Part shown: positions 61,377 to 64,000 of the stretch, piece by piece | Position numbering within the stretch: position 1 is the first letter of the stretch | Layout of the letters: the number at the start of each line of letters is the position of its first letter | Source: Thermococcus sp. M36 | GTDB lineage: Archaea; Methanobacteriota_B; Thermococci; Thermococcales; Thermococcaceae | Length of the DNA stretch: 64,000 nucleotides | Assembly (NCBI RefSeq): GCF_012027355.1 | Contig: NZ_SNUH01000001.1 | Span: forward strand, 62,001 to 126,000 | Reading direction: 5' to 3' | Translations under genes and position numbers: made by a program | Notes under the pieces: generated by a model | Databases searched by the model: none | The model's input: only the letters and a program-made list of their open reading frames with translations | Told to the model about the DNA's origin: nothing

Positions 61377-62270
61377 ATGATAGGGCTTGAAAATGTGAAA
61401 AAGAGCATAAATGGAAAAGAAGTTCTTCGAGAGATAACCATCACCGTAATGCCCGGTGAAATCCACGCATATCTCGGCCACAATGGAGCGGGTAAAACCA
61501 CCACTTTCCGCATCCTCCTCGGCCTTCTCGTCCCGGACTCCGGTAGGGTGGAAGTCCTTGGAGCTGACCCGCTCAAAAACCCGGGGGTGAGGGCAAGGAT
61601 TGGTTACCTTCCTGAGTACGACCTTCTGTATCCGAACCTATCGGTGTGGGACAACCTCAAGCGCTATGCCTCCCTCAAGGGGGTTTACGATGAAAAGGAA
61701 CTGCAGGAACTGCTGGAGTTTTTCGAGATTAAAGAATACGCCAAGAAGAAGATATTGGCCCTCTCAAGCGGAACTCAGCGGAGGGTCGCGATGGCAAGAG
61801 CCTTTATTGGAAGCCCTGAGGTTTTCATTCTCGACGAGCCCACCAGAGGTCTCGACCCGGAATGGCGTCTGAAATTCAAGCGATTTTTGGGAAGATACGT
61901 GAAAGAGAGGAATGCCACGGTCCTATTCTCCACCCACATACTGAGCGACGTTGATGAGCTATGCGAGAAGATTACGGTTATCAAAGAGGGCAGAATACTA
62001 TTCTCCGGAAGTCTGGAGGAGTTCAAGCGCAGTTTCCCCACTGGAACTTCAATTTCCCTAAAGGTGGGGAACATCAAGATGGCCGCTAAAGTGCTTAAGG
62101 AAAAGGGATACTCTCCAAAAATCATGAAAGAGTACATCCTGCTGGAAAATGCCGAGCCGTCGGAAATCAACACGCTCCTCGTGAGCAGAGGCATAACCGT
62201 TGAGGAGATAAAACGAAACGAGCCCACATTGGAGGAGCTCTATTCGATGCTTCACAGAAAAAACGGATAA
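61377..62270 (+). CDS. ABC ATPase of the RiPP exporter
   Basis: 297 residues: Walker A GHNGAGKTTT, signature LSSGTQRRVAMARAF, Walker B VFILDEPTRGLDP, switch His STHI. A C-terminal accessory domain (about 210-297) is of the kind common in lantibiotic-type exporters. AGGTGG five bases before ATG 61377. It ends 17 bases before convergent copB. Confidence 0.9.
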   Translation: MIGLENVKKSINGKEVLREITITVMPGEIHAYLGHNGAGKTTTFRILLGLLVPDSGRVEVLGADPLKNPGVRARIGYLPEYDLLYPNLSVWDNLKRYASLKGVYDEKELQELLEFFEIKEYAKKKILALSSGTQRRVAMARAFIGSPEVFILDEPTRGLDPEWRLKFKRFLGRYVKERNATVLFSTHILSDVDELCEKITVIKEGRILFSGSLEEFKRSFPTGTSISLKVGNIKMAAKVLKEKGYSPKIMKEYILLENAEPSEINTLLVSRGITVEEIKRNEPTLEELYSMLHRKNG

Positions 62271-62287
62271 AATGAAAGAGTGGAGAC

Positions 62288-64000
62288 TCAGACCTTCAAA
62301 AACTTCGCGTTTATCGCGACTATTACCGTGCTCAAGCTCATTAACAAAGCACCTACCGCTGGACTTAATAGTATTCCATAGTTGTAAAGCGTCCCTGCTG
62401 CCAGAGGAATTGCGAAGGCATTGTAGCCGGTTGCCCAGGCCAGGTTCTGCACCATCTTCCTGTACGTTGCCCTCGCGAGGTGTATGCCAGTTATAACGTC
62501 CCTCGGGTCGTTCTTGACGAGGATTATGTCGGCACTCTCTATTGCCACGTCGGTTCCCGCACCGATCGCTATGCCCACATCGGCCTGTATCAGCGCCGGG
62601 GCGTCGTTTATACCGTCGCCGACCATGGCCACGGTGTAGCCTTGCTCCTGAAGCTCCTTAACCTTCTCCGACTTCTGGTGCGGCAGAACCTCGGCGAAGA
62701 AGCCGTCGAGGCCGAGCTCTTCAGCCACCCACTTCGCAACCTTGGCGTTGTCGCCGGTGAGCATGTAGGCCTTGATCCCCATTTCGTGGAGCTTCTCAAC
62801 GGCCTCCCTGGACTCGGGCCTTATCCTGTCGGCCAGTGCCATGGCACCGACGAGCTTTTCGTCGATGACGAGAAAGACAACGGTCTTGCCCTGTTCAAGG
62901 ACTTCCTTAACGCGCTCGTTCTCCCTCCAGAGGCCCTTCTCCTTCAGGAAGCCGGGACTGACGACGAGGACTTCCCTTCCGTTGATAACTCCCTGGACGC
63001 CCTTGCCCGGAAGAACCTTCGATTCGCTGACCTCGTAGGCCTCAAGGCCGAGCTCTTTGGCCTTCTCGACTATTCCCTGGGCTATCGGGTGGCTGGAGTG
63101 GGCTTCGAGGGCGGCGGCGTACTTCAGAATCTCCTCCTCGCCCAGTTCGTCCAGCGGGATTATGTCAGTAACCTCAAACTTACCCTCGGTCAGCGTTCCT
63201 GTCTTGTCGAAGACAACGACCCGCACGTCCTTGGCCCTCTCAAATGCCTCCCTGTTCCTGATGAGGATTCCCTTCTTGGCTGAGATTGATGTCGAGACCG
63301 AAACTACGAGCGGAACTGCCAGTCCCAGGGCGTGCGGGCACGTTATGACCATGACAGTAACCATTCTCTCGAGAGCGAAGACGAAGGGCTTTCCCAAGTA
63401 GAGCCACGTACCGAGCGTTACCGTTCCCGCGGTTATGGCTATGAGCGTGAGGTAGAAGGCAGCCCTGTTCGCCAAATCCTGCGTCCTTGAGCGGGTCTCC
63501 TGGGCCTGCCTGACGAGCTCAACAACCTGCATCAGGTAGGTGTCCTTTCCAGTCTTTTCTATCCTGACTTTTATCGCGCCCTCAAGGTTTATGGAACCGC
63601 CAATGACAGTGTCGCCGGGCTTTTTGTAGACGGGCTTTGACTCACCGGTGAGCATTGACTCGTTTACACTGGTTTCTCCCTCGATGATGACGCCGTCGGA
63701 GGGTATCTTTTCACCGGGTTTTACGAGGACGATGTCACCTTTCTTCAGCTCGCTGACTGGGATGTCTTTTATCCCGTCGGGGGTCACTAGGTGAGCCTCC
63801 GTCGGCATGAGTTTTATGAGCTCCTCCAGAGCCCGCGATGCTCCAAGGACGGAGCGCATCTCGATGTAGTGGCCAAGGAGCATGATGTCAATAAGCGTAG
63901 CCAGCTCCCAATAGAAGGTCTTTCCTGGCAGGCCGAACGTTACCGCAACGCTGTAGAAGAATGCAACCGTGATTGCCAGCGCTATCAGCGTCATCATGCC
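62288..64000 (-). CDS. copB: CopB-type copper P-type ATPase, 5' end missing
   Basis: The last about 570 residues are visible; N-terminal membrane segments and any His-rich region lie beyond the window. Transport motif CPHALGL (CPH, typical of CopB), [26 protein letters not shown]. Exports copper, in CopB probably Cu(II)/Cu(I). With copA at 44.6 kb it gives two copper pumps in this region. Confidence 0.92.
   Translation of the reverse strand, partial: GMMTLIALAITVAFFYSVAVTFGLPGKTFYWELATLIDIMLLGHYIEMRSVLGASRALEELIKLMPTEAHLVTPDGIKDIPVSELKKGDIVLVKPGEKIPSDGVIIEGETSVNESMLTGESKPVYKKPGDTVIGGSINLEGAIKVRIEKTGKDTYLMQVVELVRQAQETRSRTQDLANRAAFYLTLIAITAGTVTLGTWLYLGKPFVFALERMVTVMVITCPHALGLAVPLVVSVSTSISAKKGILIRNREAFERAKDVRVVVFDKTGTLTEGKFEVTDIIPLDELGEEEILKYAAALEAHSSHPIAQGIVEKAKELGLEAYEVSESKVLPGKGVQGVINGREVLVVSPGFLKEKGLWRENERVKEVLEQGKTVVFLVIDEKLVGAMALADRIRPESREAVEKLHEMGIKAYMLTGDNAKVAKWVAEELGLDGFFAEVLPHQKSEKVKELQEQGYTVAMVGDGINDAPALIQADVGIAIGAGTDVAIESADIILVKNDPRDVITGIHLARATYRKMVQNLAWATGYNAFAIPLAAGTLYNYGILLSPAVGALLMSLSTVIVAINAKFLKV

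Overview
The window looks like chromosomal DNA of a hyperthermophilic euryarchaeon of the order Thermococcales, most likely Thermococcus. Supporting signs are an archaeal STT3/AglB oligosaccharyltransferase, a TFS - small protein - PCNA - GINS51 replication/transcription operon with a Thermococcus-type peroxiredoxin nearby, an archaemetzincin, a TRASH-domain copper regulator, KaiC-like ATPases, archaeal TATA boxes ahead of many genes, and dense gene packing with ATGA/GTGA start-stop overlaps. Many starts are fixed by the pattern GGTGA, about five bases, then ATG/GTG/TTG. No rRNA, tRNA, CRISPR array or insertion sequence was seen.

Layout. 1-9.4 kb: AglB (5' end missing), two SAM methyltransferases, a ubiquitin-like sulfur carrier, adenylate kinase, a HTH regulator and an ABC exporter. 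9.6-11.0 kb: an AT-richer gene for a secreted protein of unknown function. 11-16 kb: peroxiredoxin, a molybdopterin oxidoreductase joined to the GINS51-PCNA-TFS operon. 16-31 kb: housekeeping (GlyA, Sir2, HAD phosphatase, PAP2, TldD/TldE, MazG, aspartate racemase) and several transporters. 31-35 kb: a KaiC-like operon whose third gene is frameshifted, then CoaBC. 35-38.6 kb: a minus-strand cluster ending in CrcB and DUF190; its upstream end has a clear fluoride riboswitch. 38.7-44 kb: archaemetzincin, radical SAM protein, Bcp peroxiredoxin, pyruvate kinase. 44-52 kb: copper/redox region (thioredoxin, CopA, CopR-like regulator, Met/His-rich exported protein, methyltransferase, MacB-type ABC exporter). 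52-55.6 kb: transsulfuration genes with a methyltransferase, and a second frameshifted gene. 56-60.7 kb: an AT-rich island with a cysteine-type Thi4, a degenerate archaemetzincin-like protein and a RiPP biosynthetic cluster; 60.7-62.3 kb its ABC exporter; then a CopB-type ATPase cut by the window end.

The most notable systems are the following. (1) A probable archaeal sactipeptide-like RiPP cluster (57.8-62.3 kb): a 47-residue precursor with five Cys spaced exactly four apart, two SPASM-type radical SAM proteins (one with an unusual cluster motif) and an ABC exporter. (2) A fluoride riboswitch placed at the predicted transcription start of a gene set (terpenoid-cyclase-like protein, DUF6062-like protein, coiled-coil proteins) not usually linked to fluoride, lying upstream of crcB. 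Two genes carry single-base homopolymer frameshifts that could be sequencing errors or real inactivation.
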